Assembly: GCF_032362555.1 (NCBI RefSeq)
Contig: NC_083523.1
Span: 8,035,501 to 8,099,500, forward strand
From: Amyelois transitella
Taxonomy: Eukaryota; Arthropoda; Insecta; Lepidoptera; Pyralidae
Direction of reading: 5' to 3'
Length of the DNA stretch: 64,000 bases
Below, piece after piece: positions 54,801 to 64,000 of this stretch. The notes under the pieces are model-generated. The model saw nothing but the letters and a program-made list of their open reading frames with translations. It made no database searches and was not told the DNA's origin. The first letter of the stretch is position 1. Each line of letters starts with the position of its first letter. Position numbers and translations under genes: made by a program.

Positions 54801-57800
54801 TACTACTAAATAAAACTAGAAACAGTGATTAAAAAATAAAAAAAAATAATTCACCGTGTGTGTCGGTCCAAGCGTTTAAGTGGGTAAGTGGTAATTTACC
54901 TGGGTGGTAATTACCGAGTTAAGGCTGTATTCACATTGTTAAATATGTGGAATAAAAACACAAAACTTCAGTAACATTTATTGAAAAAAAAAATTATATA
55001 GTTTCAAGGTGCATACCATTACCAACATAAAATCTTTGAGATACACATATTGAAAGTTCAAGTATTTATTTAAAATATAATTAAAAATTTCTTATTGATT
55101 CAAAGAAGTAATGAGTACAATAACGTACCCCTATGCATGAAGCATTAAAATTAATTGAAATCGCAAAATGCCAAGTTTCTACCTAATATACATATTATCA
55201 CGTCTATATCCCTTGCGGGTAAGACACGAGTCTTGTTAAGACTGAAAGGCCACGCTCAGTAAGATAGATAAATCTCTTTTTTGCACCATAAGAGTAAAAC
55301 ATTCAAAACAGCTGTATGGGTTAATTATTTTCCACCTTTTTTGACAAAATCCTGGAAAACTACATAAGCATATATCTAGTGGTACCCTTTTGCTTGGAAC
55401 GCCACATATGATACCATCGCATTGTGATAAATAATTAGATTTTACAAATTATAAAGATACCGAATGTTAAACATACATTAAACACATAATTAAAAAAAAT
55501 AGTATAGTCAATTTCTGTAGGTACTGAAATGAAGGCAAAGTCTTGACACGTCTTTTTATTGAAGAACTAGCGACCCGCCCCGTCTTTGCACGGGTAGCAA
55601 TTGGCTCTATGATTAGATTGTTGTATCAGTCAAAAGTCTCTAAGGAGTCTCGCCCATCTACGCATAGGATGTTGGTCCCAACACTAATATATGTTTTTCT
55701 TTAGGCGCATTTGGCAAATTTTGAAGACTGAAATTGGATTTTTCCGATATATTGTATAATATAAATAACTTACAAATGATTTATCGCTATGGCTAACATA
55801 CATAGCTTTGTTGAATTCGGATTGCCTCTTTGGGTGATCTTTGCAAACATCAGGTGATTTCTTTTCATCGCGATTAGACTCTAAGGCTTGCTCCATATCA
55901 GTCTGAATTACGTTGTCCTCCGTTTTCCTTTTATTGTTACTTTCATATTGTTTCTTCAATTCGGAGGCGTTCAACTCTGCATGTATAAGCTTCTCCTCTA
56001 GTTGGCTGTAAAAAAGAAATAAGATTCAATACTGTATTTTCTTAATCGTCGAAACTAGTTAATTGAATTATTCAACTGTTATATAGAGGTTTTTTTTAGC
56101 AAATATATTAAAAAAATACTGAAACTGATTTTGGTAAAATTTTGCGCAACGAAGCGACAAAAACTAAGCTACATTTATTTTTGAAATTACCACAGGGAAT
56201 TGAGCCCATGGTTCTAGAAAGAAGGGTTTGGAATATTAAGTATGAAATGTAAGTCATAATGGCCACTTTTAAAAGAAATGCTCTCTGAAACACGCTTTTA
56301 AAAGATTTTCTCTCTGAAACACGCTTTTAAAAGAAATGCTCCCTGAATTAAGTTACGACTTACGCAAGTTTTGTCTGCAAAGAGCGAACTTTAGATATTT
56401 CCGCGTTGCAGTTCTGAGTGGCCGAGTGCAGTCTTTCTCTTAGTTCATTCTTTCTTGCCTCAGATTCACATAATGCTCTGTTAAAAAAAAAACATTCTAT
56501 TTAAAAGGTATAAATATTACACTTAACAAAATTAAACAAAAGAAACCATATGTATGTATGTATTTAATTTAATTTTTTTTGGGCATAATGAGAAAAGAAC
56601 TTATTCTGATTGGCCTGGGTCTTGGATGTTTATCTATATAAGTATTTATTATAAAATATGGTATCGTTGAGTTAGTATCTCGTAACACAAGTCTCGAAGT
56701 TACTTCGAGGCTAACTCAATCAGTGTAATTTGTCCCGTATATATTTATTTATTCATTTAAAAAAAAAAAAAAAATAAAAAAAATTACCTTTTGAGAGCTG
56801 TCGCGAAGGTGGCTACAGTACGTACATCCGTGTATCCTTGTAACATCTGTTCCACTTCGTCACTTGTAGCGTTTAACACCTTCTGTAGACTGGCAAAAAA
56901 TATATATACAATCTGTGAATAGTTTTAGCCTTTACCGATTTTGACGAATATAAACTAATAAATTAATGTTATTTCTCTATCCATACTAATATGAAAAAGA
57001 AAAAATATTTGTAAGTTTGGTTGTGATTATCAGAAACAAACACAATACTTTAAGAAGTTATACTATACATGGTGCTTTTATTATGGCAATTGCGAACGGG
57101 ACTGAAGGCGCAAATTAATAACTTATTAAAAATTCCTGGACCAATTTTTTCTACAACAGTACATCATTAACACTAACCCATTTAAAGTCTGCAAGTTCTT
57201 CTTCAAAGACGTATTCTCATCTTTTATCCTTTTCGTTTCCTTATTCTGCAATTTGATATACTCCAGTTGTTCCCGAAGAGCTACCACAGCTGAGTCTCGG
57301 CTGACGAGCTTCTTCTCATACGTCTTTAGAAGTTCCCTGAAACAAGGTAAAGTACCAGGTTTGAATGAATGAATGAATGAAACTTTATTAGCATCACAAA
57401 AATATATCGAACACTTTAAGTAATTATTAAAAGTATTAATAGTGGCTTAATTGTAATACTAATCTAACGTACACTCAGCATGTGCCGAGGCATTTTACCA
57501 CACTGACCTTCTGGAGAAACGGGTCAATCATGAGGAATCATCAAGGTTACAGCTTACAAGACTGACGTTTTATAATCACTACAAAAGTAAATGAGGAATT
57601 AAGCAGATGAATGTAATGGTATGTGTGTATGGTATTTGGCGCAGGAGTAGTGCACTTATCTGTGACAACAGGGGTCCCGGTTTCGAATCCCGGCCAGGGC
57701 ATGATGAGAAATGAACTTTCACCAGCCTGGGTCATGGATGTTTATAGCTATATAAGTATTTATTATAAAATATAGTATTGTTGAGTTAGTATCTCGTAAC

Positions 57801-59049
57801 ACAAGTCTCGAACTTACTTCGAGGCTAACTCAATTAGGGTAAATTGTGCTGTATAAAAAAAAATTACAATTCTGGAGTGGAGTAGTCATGTACTCACCAT
57901 ATGGATATCAGAATAGGGTATGAATAGTACTAATGCAAATTACAAAAAGATTCAATGTGGCCCTAGACTCTTTTTCAAATCATAGTGAGATTGAAATCAT
58001 ACCAGGGTGCTAAAAAAACAATACATAGACATTTGATCTATGTACATGTCTACAGAGTTAAAACAATCAATATATTTGATTTGATTCAACCATCTATATC
58101 TATGTATCTGTTGTATGATAAAATAGTACCATAATATAATAAAACAGAATTAAATCAAGTTGCTTTCAATAAACTTTGAAGCAGCCTTAATTTGACCATT
58201 TAAATGCCACTTAACATAAATTTTTAGTTTGGTTTGTTTTTATGACACCATATGTCATATAATGTAAATAAACTATTAAAATGAATAAGAAACATGCACT
58301 CATGAACAAGTTACACACGTGTAGAGAATTGATAAAAGGTGACTTACACATTTTTCTTCAAATCAGCACCGATTTCTGCCAGCTTATCCTCTTTTTCTTT
58401 CTCTTTTACTTTCTGCTGTCGCAATTGCAACAATGCATCGTCCAGCTTCGACTGAAGTGTGGTAACATCATCACCAGAATTCTCATTTGACACAGTTGGG
58501 TAAACACGGAACATACATCGGTCTGTCACTTTGTTACGGCATTGGGGACATGATGCTGATCTGAAACATAAATGAAATTACCTCATTAGAGTCATAAAAG
58601 GCAACTAGGACACATGTTAGAAGAATGAGGGAATGTAAGTCTACACCATCAACCACCTAAATCACCACATGTGTCTCATCTCCGTCGCCGGCACGGCAGT
58701 CCATCGCCTATGCTTATCGAGTGCACTATGTAATATGTTTAGTATGATATACCTTGGTCCATGATAGTTTCACTTAAAATTGAAGTGCGGTTTCTTTAGC
58801 AACAGCTCCATCAATTTTCCTTGTTCTATCACAAACAAAGTATTTCATGGAATATTTGAATAAAGCCAGGTGTTTCCAAAAATAATGTATTGTTTTATTT
58901 TTCCTATGTGATGGTTATTAATACAAAAATTTATACCTTTCGATCCATTGTGAGAGACAACGGTAATGAAACAGATGACCACATTTAGTAGCATGTAAAT
59001 TTTCAGCCGGATTCACCAGGTCACTACAAATAGTGCATAGAATATGCAT
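51819..59049 (-). CDS. nopo: E3 ubiquitin-protein ligase TRAIP / no poles, 9 coding exons, 459 aa
   Basis: Exons in gene order: 58937-59049, 58348-58560, 57178-57336, 56788-56889, 56364-56477, 55774-56005, 53809-53931, 52630-52798, 51819-51973. All junctions are GT-AG, all phases fit, and the sum is 1380 nt. The N-terminus is a C3H2C3 RING (Cys5, Cys8, Cys23, His25, His28, Cys31, Cys42, Cys45) with CTICSDLVNPAENL and SASCPQCRNKVTDR. A long coiled coil follows (about 70-260). A basic, Ser-rich C-terminal part contains EDSDSPYLCLK and the hallmark TYDGLGGHSK. TRAIP-family ligases act with E2 enzymes in replication-linked DNA repair and, in flies, early mitosis (no poles). The ORF in exon 8 runs on to a TAA at 52622, but a GTTTGT donor after YDGL plus an in-phase last exon (GGHSKPDIFPTPTKRPLK to SKMLAKMQDK) fits the family better. 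The ATG sits directly after an acceptor, so the 5' UTR is spliced. Confidence 0.92.
52000..52200 (+). mobile_element. LINE-B 3'-end copy, best preserved
   Basis: One open frame reads RTYLDQIKDVLVMGQVKSTR, then [20 protein letters not shown], then [17 protein letters not shown], followed by TATGTATGTATG. The preceding GRPRR motif in the copy at 47930 resembles the C-terminal end of LINE reverse-transcriptase ORFs (GRP..W-D..). The same sequence, truncated to different lengths, occurs about a dozen times in the window, as expected for target-primed retrotransposition. The clade is not determined. Confidence 0.7.
52932..53186 (-). mobile_element. SINE-A copy, full length
   Basis: ATACATACATATAATCACGT to GTGCCGGGAACCACACGACA, minus strand. 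Confidence 0.85.
53317..53427 (-). mobile_element. SINE-A 3' half, minus strand
   Basis: CTTACATACATACATATAAT to TTGGCTTAATAATG. Confidence 0.75.
53428..53572 (+). mobile_element. SINE-A 3' half, plus strand
   Basis: CGATGGGCTAGCAACCTGTC to GACGTGACCAAATGTATGTA. The two halves meet head to head. Confidence 0.75.
53575..53802. repeat. 52-bp minisatellite made from SINE-A, touching a nopo splice donor
   Basis: Four units start at 53601, 53653, 53705 and 53757 with GGTCGCTAGCCCATAACCTA (CCTAGC in the last). The unit derives from the reverse SINE-A body. The array ends directly at the ACTTAC (donor GTAAGT) of nopo exon 7. Confidence 0.92.
53982..54200 (+). mobile_element. SINE-A copy, tail truncated
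   Basis: TGCCGTGTGGTTCCTAGCAC to TGTCTATCCCGCAAGGA. Confidence 0.82.
54308..54346 (-). repeat. SINE-A 5' fragment
   Basis: TTCGCCTTTTACGACATTTA and GGGAAGAGTGGTCC. Confidence 0.55.
54405..54550 (+). repeat. Family D repeat
   Basis: AACGACTGAACTGATATTTA, TAGAATAGACCTTTGGGAGT and GGAATTTCCCACGGGAAAGA. A related start occurs before the SINE-T at 3530. Confidence 0.45.
55192..55262 (-). repeat. SINE-A tail fragment
   Basis: TATTATCACGTCTATATCCC to ACTGAAAGGCCACGCTCAG. Confidence 0.65.
56268..56346. repeat. Short tandem repeat, ~30-bp unit, about 2.5 copies
   Basis: CTTTTAAAAGAAATGCTCTC followed by TGAAACACG repeats with small changes, 18 bp from nopo exon 5. Confidence 0.8.
56578..56786 (+). 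mobile_element. SINE-T copy, 5'-truncated, followed by an A-rich run
   Basis: GGGCATAATGAGAAAAGAAC to TTTGTCCCGTATATATTTAT, then about 25 A/T bases. The run reaches the donor of nopo exon 4 (56787). Confidence 0.8.
57362..57385. repeat. TGAA microsatellite
   Basis: GAATGAATGAATGAATGAA. Confidence 0.85.
57630..57856 (+). mobile_element. SINE-T copy, full length
   Basis: GGTATTTGGCGCAGGAGTAG (A box), GGTTTCGAATCCCGG (B box), CAGGGCATGATGAGAAATGA and an ACACAAGTCTCGAACTTACT tail, in nopo intron 2. Confidence 0.85.
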
Positions 59050-59819
59050 CTGAAAGATATAAAGTTTTTTTTATGAAACACACTCAGATTGAATTAAAAG
59101 CCATATACCATAAGGATTTTTTTGACCCATACCACTAAGCCCATCCAATTTTCGAGCCACTGATGAAGCTAATGCTTCCCTCTGTGTGGATCGGATTTGG
59201 CAGAGTGGCCTTTGTGAACATAAGTTCTTTGAGCAAATCAGTAAGACATTCCGCAACACACGCTCTTTCCGTGTTTATGCTGACATATATGTAAATAAAT
59301 GACATCAATTTTGCGCGCTCCATTGTATTGGCTAGACAGCTAGGGAAACCGCGTCGAGTAATGTCTCTCTGAGGTTATGATCGATTGTAATTGTAAAAAT
59401 TAATAAGAACCGACATCATAGCAATAGCTATTTCCTTACTTACCCTCACACAACTGCCAAGATACGGTACAACAAAGCTTTTTTAGAGGAGTTTTTCTTT
59501 TTGATCATACCACAAGCAAGCTACCTAAAAAATAACAACACTGTCTCATCCAATCAACTTACAAATAACAACAATTAAACTGCAAACAAAGAAAATCAAT
59601 CTTAAACGAAATTCAAATTCAACACACTAAACGAAACCAATAGTCTAGGAATGGGCACAACGTTGTTATACTCGTCAACGCAAACGTTATAACCGATTTT
59701 TTTTTAATTTTTACCACGATCTTTTCTACGACGTCAAATTCAATTTTGTTTTCCGTTGCGGCATCGTTTGCGGAGAAGTGAAAACATAAACAACGACAGC
59801 GAAAGGAGTGGACAGAGGT

Positions 59820-59943
59820 CACATCTAAAAGAAAAATTCCAAGTTTATCAGACTATCCCTTAGTCACCTTTTACGAAATCCATGGAAAGTCCATCAAAAG
59901 AGATGGATAGGTTTTATTCTAAAGTACCGGAAACCACACGGCA
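59820..59943 (-). mobile_element. SINE-A 5' half
   Basis: GGTCACATCTAAAAGAAAAA to GTACCGGAAACCACACGGCA, minus strand. Confidence 0.7.
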
Positions 59944-60857
59944 AATATTTTCGTTGTTGAATAATCCCTCAGCCGTTACAATATACGTATAGACATTAAC
60001 AAACAAAGCCATATTCCCAAAGTTTTACTACCTCGTTAAAATTGTGAAACAAATTTGTTGTGAATTTGTAAAACAACCTATATATAATACATATAAAATA
60101 TATTATGGACGTTGGTTGTCAAGTAGATCGTTTTGAAAATAGACGGATTGGACAACGTTGAGTACATTTGTAACGTTTCGATGTGTTATTAATAAAACGA
60201 ACAACAACACATAACTAAAATATGTAGTCCCTTTGACTTAATAATTTTAAGAAAAATAATTTAACTTTTTTTATGGTTAATTTTTAAGCGTTTAAGTTTT
60301 TAAATCAACAATGAGTGATTGATAGTAGTACCTGACAATGACATAAAGACCCACACACTAGAGATGAGCTCTTGGCAATGGCAACACAGCTGAGATGAAT
60401 GAAAATAAACAAAAACCACAGATTTACCACAGTCTGTGTACAAACATCTCGAATTCTTTTTCGGAACTCGAATGTCGATCTTGCATTATTTCGATTCTTT
60501 CGGCTTCCCAGGCTCACCAACGTGCAACCATTCTTCTTTGTGATTGTTGACTATAACATGCTCTTTATACTGTCGTTGAAGATCTGAATTGTTGTTTGTT
60601 CTTTCCTTGTTCTTTTTTCTCGATGGGGATTTTCATATAGATTAATACCATGCTTTGGCCATTAGTGGACTTGCATCAGCTGTACTCAGAATAATTATGG
60701 TATTTATTCTATAATGTAGTACAGAATTTTAACAAAGGTAAGTAATAAAACGACATAATTTTTGGATGCATCGCGTTACTATTCATGGAAGTTTTTAATT
60801 TAGGCTTGTATCGTAATGTGACCACAAGGCAAAGTAATAAAGAGTGCTGCATAATTT

Positions 60858-60895
60858 GATTTTAAATGCTTTGTTCTTACAAAGCATTTAAAATC
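60858..60895. repeat. Perfect hairpin, 17-bp arms, TCTT loop
   Basis: GATTTTAAATGCTTTGT, then TCTT, then its exact reverse complement. It lies in the inferred first intron of the paralogue. Confidence 0.95.
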
Positions 60896-60897
60896 TA

Positions 60898-60973
60898 ATA
60901 AGAATATTAAATTAGTCATTTGTGTATGAAGTATCTTTACTTCATACACAAATGACTAATTTAATATTCTTAT
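60898..60973. repeat. Perfect hairpin, 36-bp arms, TCTT loop
   Basis: The left arm is 60898-60933, the loop TCTT is 60934-60937 and the right arm 60938-60973 is its exact reverse complement. It starts two bases after the first hairpin and has the same loop. Confidence 0.95.
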
Positions 60974-61107
60974 CAATTTCCTGTTTAAGTGTTTAATGAT
61001 ATTGAAATGATTAATATTATTAGGATATGCAGGTTTTACCAATAGAAAAGATTCATTTCTATTATTTAATTTAGGTGTCTCTTCTTGTGAGAATGAGTGA
61101 GTGTGTG

Positions 61108-61290
61108 TGAGTGAGATTTAAATAGTGACAGGTTAACCATCACCTGAAGTTAACCACCACCAGGTTAACACCTGTCACTATTTAAATCTCAATTCCAACA
61201 TTAAAAGCCATGCAGCTGATCATGGCCTTTCAGTCATTGTGGACTGTTAGCTCTGCTTTACCACAAGGGGTAAATAAAAGACGTAATTTC
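61108..61290. repeat. Inverted SINE-A fragments forming a palindrome
   Basis: GAGATTTAAATAGTGACAGG and CCTGTCACTATTTAAATCTC face each other around a spacer with repeated CACC/GTTAACC. The right side continues as a SINE-A 3' half to AAAAGACGTAAT. Confidence 0.8.
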
Positions 61291-61644
61291 ACTCTGCCAG
61301 CTTATATGTTCTATTACTCATTCAAACCTGGTTTGCTAGCCTATATATTAGTAATTGATTCTTCTATTGGATTTCAGTAGACATATTTATTTTTAAATTT
61401 TTCCCTAATTTTTTATATGTACAGTCACCTGCATAAAAATACAGTACAATAACATGCACATCTCACACACGTGAGACAGGATCAAGTATGTCTGTGTACA
61501 TACTTATGGTAAAAAATTCTAAATAATTTGTTACGGGTTTGTTGTGACAACTTGCTAGACAGCATTTACCATACAGTTTTGGTGTGTTCCATCAGGGAGT
61601 CATGGTCCTTTGACAGCACCATAAATAATATTTCCGTTTTTCAG

Positions 61645-63747
61645 ATGTATATCATTTGCACTATATGTACCGACCCAGTAAACCCGGCGGACTACTTGAA
61701 CGTAATAAATTGCGGTCACATGTTTCATTGCCGTTGCCTTGAACAATGGATTTTAAGGTTTTCATAAATATATACATACTTTTTCTTTTAGTCAGTTTTG
61801 CCATTTGGTTTCCAGCACCAGTGCATCTATTTCGTATGTTTATCTGGTGTTGAAAAAGGCTTCTTAAGAGAATAGGCACACTACCCTGTATTGGATAAAG
61901 ATATCATAATATGTATGTATGTTTAGTTAATTTACATTGTGTCACACTCCATGCTAGAAATAAAGATAAGCGCTCTTTATCATATATATGTGTGTGGGTT
62001 TAAACCTGGTACCTTGGCCAATGTACCAATGACTTTTCTGAGTGCTAAGAAATGTTCTCACGGTGATGAAAAACATCACGAGGAAGCTGCACATTCAGTC
62101 TACTGGACGTGTAACCATCCAATGCAGGTTAGGTTCCCCTGCAGAGGTTGTGGAGGACATACAGCTTGTGACACTTCAAGATTATGGCTATATGGCACTC
62201 TTCTCCAGAATAGAATAGATTTATTTTCAAAATTAGATACAAGTTATTACTTATTGACGTGACATAACTTAAAGCTAATTATATCTACTACCGCTTCCAA
62301 TGCACATGTGTAGAACAAGTGGCGGAACAAACTACACTGCATAATTTTCACCAAACGTCAATTTACATATATTGATCTCTTAAATCTAAATTATGAAAGA
62401 ATGCCCATTGTCATTGTTGCCCAAAACTGTGAACAAGCTGAAGATGTAACCGGGATTAACATGAAGTAGAGGAAGATGAGTAATTAAACCTGTAATGGAT
62501 TTCAGATCGAAAACATGCCCACAATGCCGTCAAGAGGTGTCGTACGAGCGAATGTATCGAGTGTACCCCACGATGTCAGACGAGCCCAGGGATACCGTCC
62601 AGGAAGAAATTGAGCCCAACCCAGAGCCAGACAAAACTCAGGAAAACGAGTATGTTCCCCATTTTTATAGGAAGACCGATTTTGATGCAGTTTTCAGAAT
62701 AGTTTTTTTTTTACCCTAAGGAGAAGGTTTTAGATATTTAATTGACTTCCAAATAGGAGGATATGTATTGTAGCCGGTCCTCTTTTTACAATATGTACTT
62801 ATATTATCATTTAACTTTTTAACAAAAACTTTTGATGTCAAGTATTGTAAATTTGCAATTTTAATTTCAATTTCAGAGAACTCATCAGACTGTACACTGC
62901 GGAGCTTGACAATCGCAATTTCGAACTGATCAAGCTGAAAAGCGAATATCTCGCCCTGAAACGCATGCATGACGTGAATGCCGCGGATATTGTCTACCTG
63001 AAGAATGCCAAGAGGGTTATGAATGAGTAAGTAATCTATATATGTGCCGTGTGGTTCCCGGCACCAGTACAAAAAAGAATAGGACCACTCCATCTCTTTC
63101 GTATAGATGTCGTAAAAGGCGACTAAAGGGTAGGCTTACAAACTTGGGATTCTTTTTTTAGGTGATGGGCTAGCAACCTGTCACTATTGGAATCTTAATT
63201 CTATGATGAAATCAAATAGCTGAGCGTGGCGTATCAGTCTTTCCAAGACTGTTGGCTCTGTCTACCCCACAAGGGATATAGACGTGACCATATGTATGTA
63301 TGTATGTAAGTAAATCTATACTATAGCTTGACCAGAAATTTTGCATACTTCGCCATTATGCGAATAAATAAATAAGTATATACGGGACAAATTACACAGA
63401 TTGTATTAGCCCCGAAGTAAGTAAGTAAAATTGTGAATAGGTAAGTATAAAATTATCATTCTATGCCGCTGTCACAGAGATTATCTAAGTTATAATAAAG
63501 TTATATTGCAATAATAATATACAAGTCTTGTATAAATTTTAATGATATAGGACGATGTTTTCCAGAAATTTCCGCTACAATGTGTATTCGTTTGTTTTAG
63601 CGAAATGAAACGCCAAAACACTGTGTATAATGAGCTGCGGGAACAGTTCGACGCTCAACACTCGGATTTGGGGTTGTACATAAAAAGAAATAACCATCTT
63701 ACCCACAAGATCGATGTGATGGAGAAAGAAATGAAGAGATCCAAAGA
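61645..63747 (+). CDS. TRAIP/nopo-like RING E3 ligase paralogue, 5' part (exons 1-4)
   Basis: Exons are 61645-61757, 62506-62649, 62877-63026 and 63601-63747. The last donor is GTGAGT, so the gene continues past the window. Residues 1-45 are a C3H2C3 RING with the same spacing as the minus-strand gene: Cys5, Cys8, Cys23, His25, His28, Cys31, Cys42, Cys45 (CTICTDPVNPADYLN, CGHMFHCRCLEQW, SKTCPQCRQEV). RMYRVYPTMSD follows, as MFRVYPTVSN does in the neighbour. Exons 3 and 4 encode charged coiled coil (LIRLYTAELDNRNFELIKLK, QNTVYNELREQFDAQH). The first coding exon is 113 nt in both genes, each ATG directly follows an acceptor, and the phases agree. The exon 1 donor (GTTTTC) is weak. Likely a ubiquitin ligase; whether it shares TRAIP function is unknown. 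Confidence 0.85.
62035..62208 (+). repeat. Family C repeat in intron 1 of the paralogue
   Basis: CGGTGATGAAAAACATCACG, AGGAAGCTGCACATTCAGTC and TCCCCTGCAGAGGTTGTGGA. The 107-codon ORF across it is not a gene. Confidence 0.6.
62210..62440 (+). repeat. Family E repeat, second copy
   Basis: TAGAATAGATTTATTTTCAA, GCTAATTATATCTACTACCG and TTGATCTCTTAAATCTAAAT, same order as 35745-36000. Confidence 0.65.
63043..63310 (+). mobile_element. SINE-A copy, full length, 16 bp after exon 3
   Basis: GTGCCGTGTGGTTCCCGGCA to GACCATATGTATGTATGTAT. Only 16 intronic bases separate it from the exon 3 donor. Confidence 0.9.
63382..63426 (-). repeat. SINE-T tail fragment
   Basis: TATACGGGACAAATTACACA and TTAGCCCCGAAGTAAGTA, minus strand. 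Confidence 0.6.
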
Positions 63748-63769
63748 GTGAGTATGAAGGTCTATGTTA

Positions 63770-64000
63770 TATGTACATACATACATATAATCACGTCTAT
63801 ATCCCTTGCGGGGTAGACAGAGCCAACAGTCTCGAAAAGACTGATAGGCTACGTTCAGCTATTTGGCTTTAAGATATAATTGAGATTCAAATAGTGACAG
63901 GTTGCCAGCCCATCGCCTAAAAGAAGAATCCCAAGTTTATAAGCCTACACCTCAGTCGCCTTTTACGACATCCATGGGAGCGAGATGGAGTGGTCCTATT
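63770..64000 (-). mobile_element. SINE-A copy cut by the window end
   Basis: ACATACATACATATAATCAC through GAGATGGAGTGGTCCTATT; the head lies beyond the edge. It starts 22 bp after exon 4 of the paralogue. Confidence 0.85.

Larger units (their letters stand above)
59050..61644. other. Divergent intergenic region of the two RING ligase genes
   Basis: Both 5' UTRs probably have an upstream non-coding exon. Candidate donors are GTAAGTAAGG on the minus strand (exon edge 59444) and CAAAG|GTAAGTAA on the plus strand (exon edge 60737). I see no other coding sequence. A SINE-A piece, two hairpins and an inverted SINE pair are listed separately. Confidence 0.5.

Noticed and set aside
61939-62262. 107-codon ORF with Cys/His pairs as a zinc-finger exon
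   Set aside because: It overlaps families C and E, which recur elsewhere in other frames, and it lies in an intron.

Overview
The window looks like a piece of a moth or butterfly nuclear genome (Lepidoptera). The evidence is AT-rich non-coding DNA, short exons with GT-AG introns, lepidopteran-type tRNA-derived SINEs, dozens of copies of a second SINE-like element ending in TATG repeats, and a neuropeptide precursor encoding QDVVHSFLRF-amide, the known lepidopteran myosuppressin. I see no bacterial, viral or CRISPR features.

Layout. (1) 1-21.8 kb, plus strand: the myosuppressin gene. A TATA promoter and an 11-nt coding first exon lie at the left edge, just after a ~152-bp tandem repeat. A ~20.2-kb intron full of degraded repeats follows, then two exons carrying the rest of the precursor. 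(2) 21.8-26.4 kb: no gene seen, only repeats. (3) 26.4-49.6 kb, minus strand: a complete 22-exon gene for the insect C2CD5 (CDP138) protein, predicted at 1889 residues. Codon phase is consistent across all 21 introns. One 3017-bp exon adds about 1000 residues to the central linker and contains four copies of a ~20-residue helical motif. Several introns of this gene carry decayed partial copies of its own exons. (4) 51.8-59.05 kb, minus strand: a complete nine-exon RING E3 ligase gene of the TRAIP/no poles family (459 residues). (5) 61.6 kb to the right edge, plus strand: a divergently transcribed paralogue with the same RING spacing and the same first-exon structure, cut off by the window end after exon 4.

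Myosuppressin is a secreted neuropeptide, C2CD5 is a Ca2+/phospholipid-binding trafficking protein, and TRAIP-type ligases act in genome stability, so the genes do not form one pathway. What unites the window is its mobile DNA. One family (called SINE-A here) has about 40 full or partial copies, many within tens of bases of splice sites. It shares its 3' tail with fragments of a LINE 3' end, which suggests that the LINE machinery mobilised it. Exon coordinates were read by eye from splice consensus, phase and family similarity; no transcript data were available.
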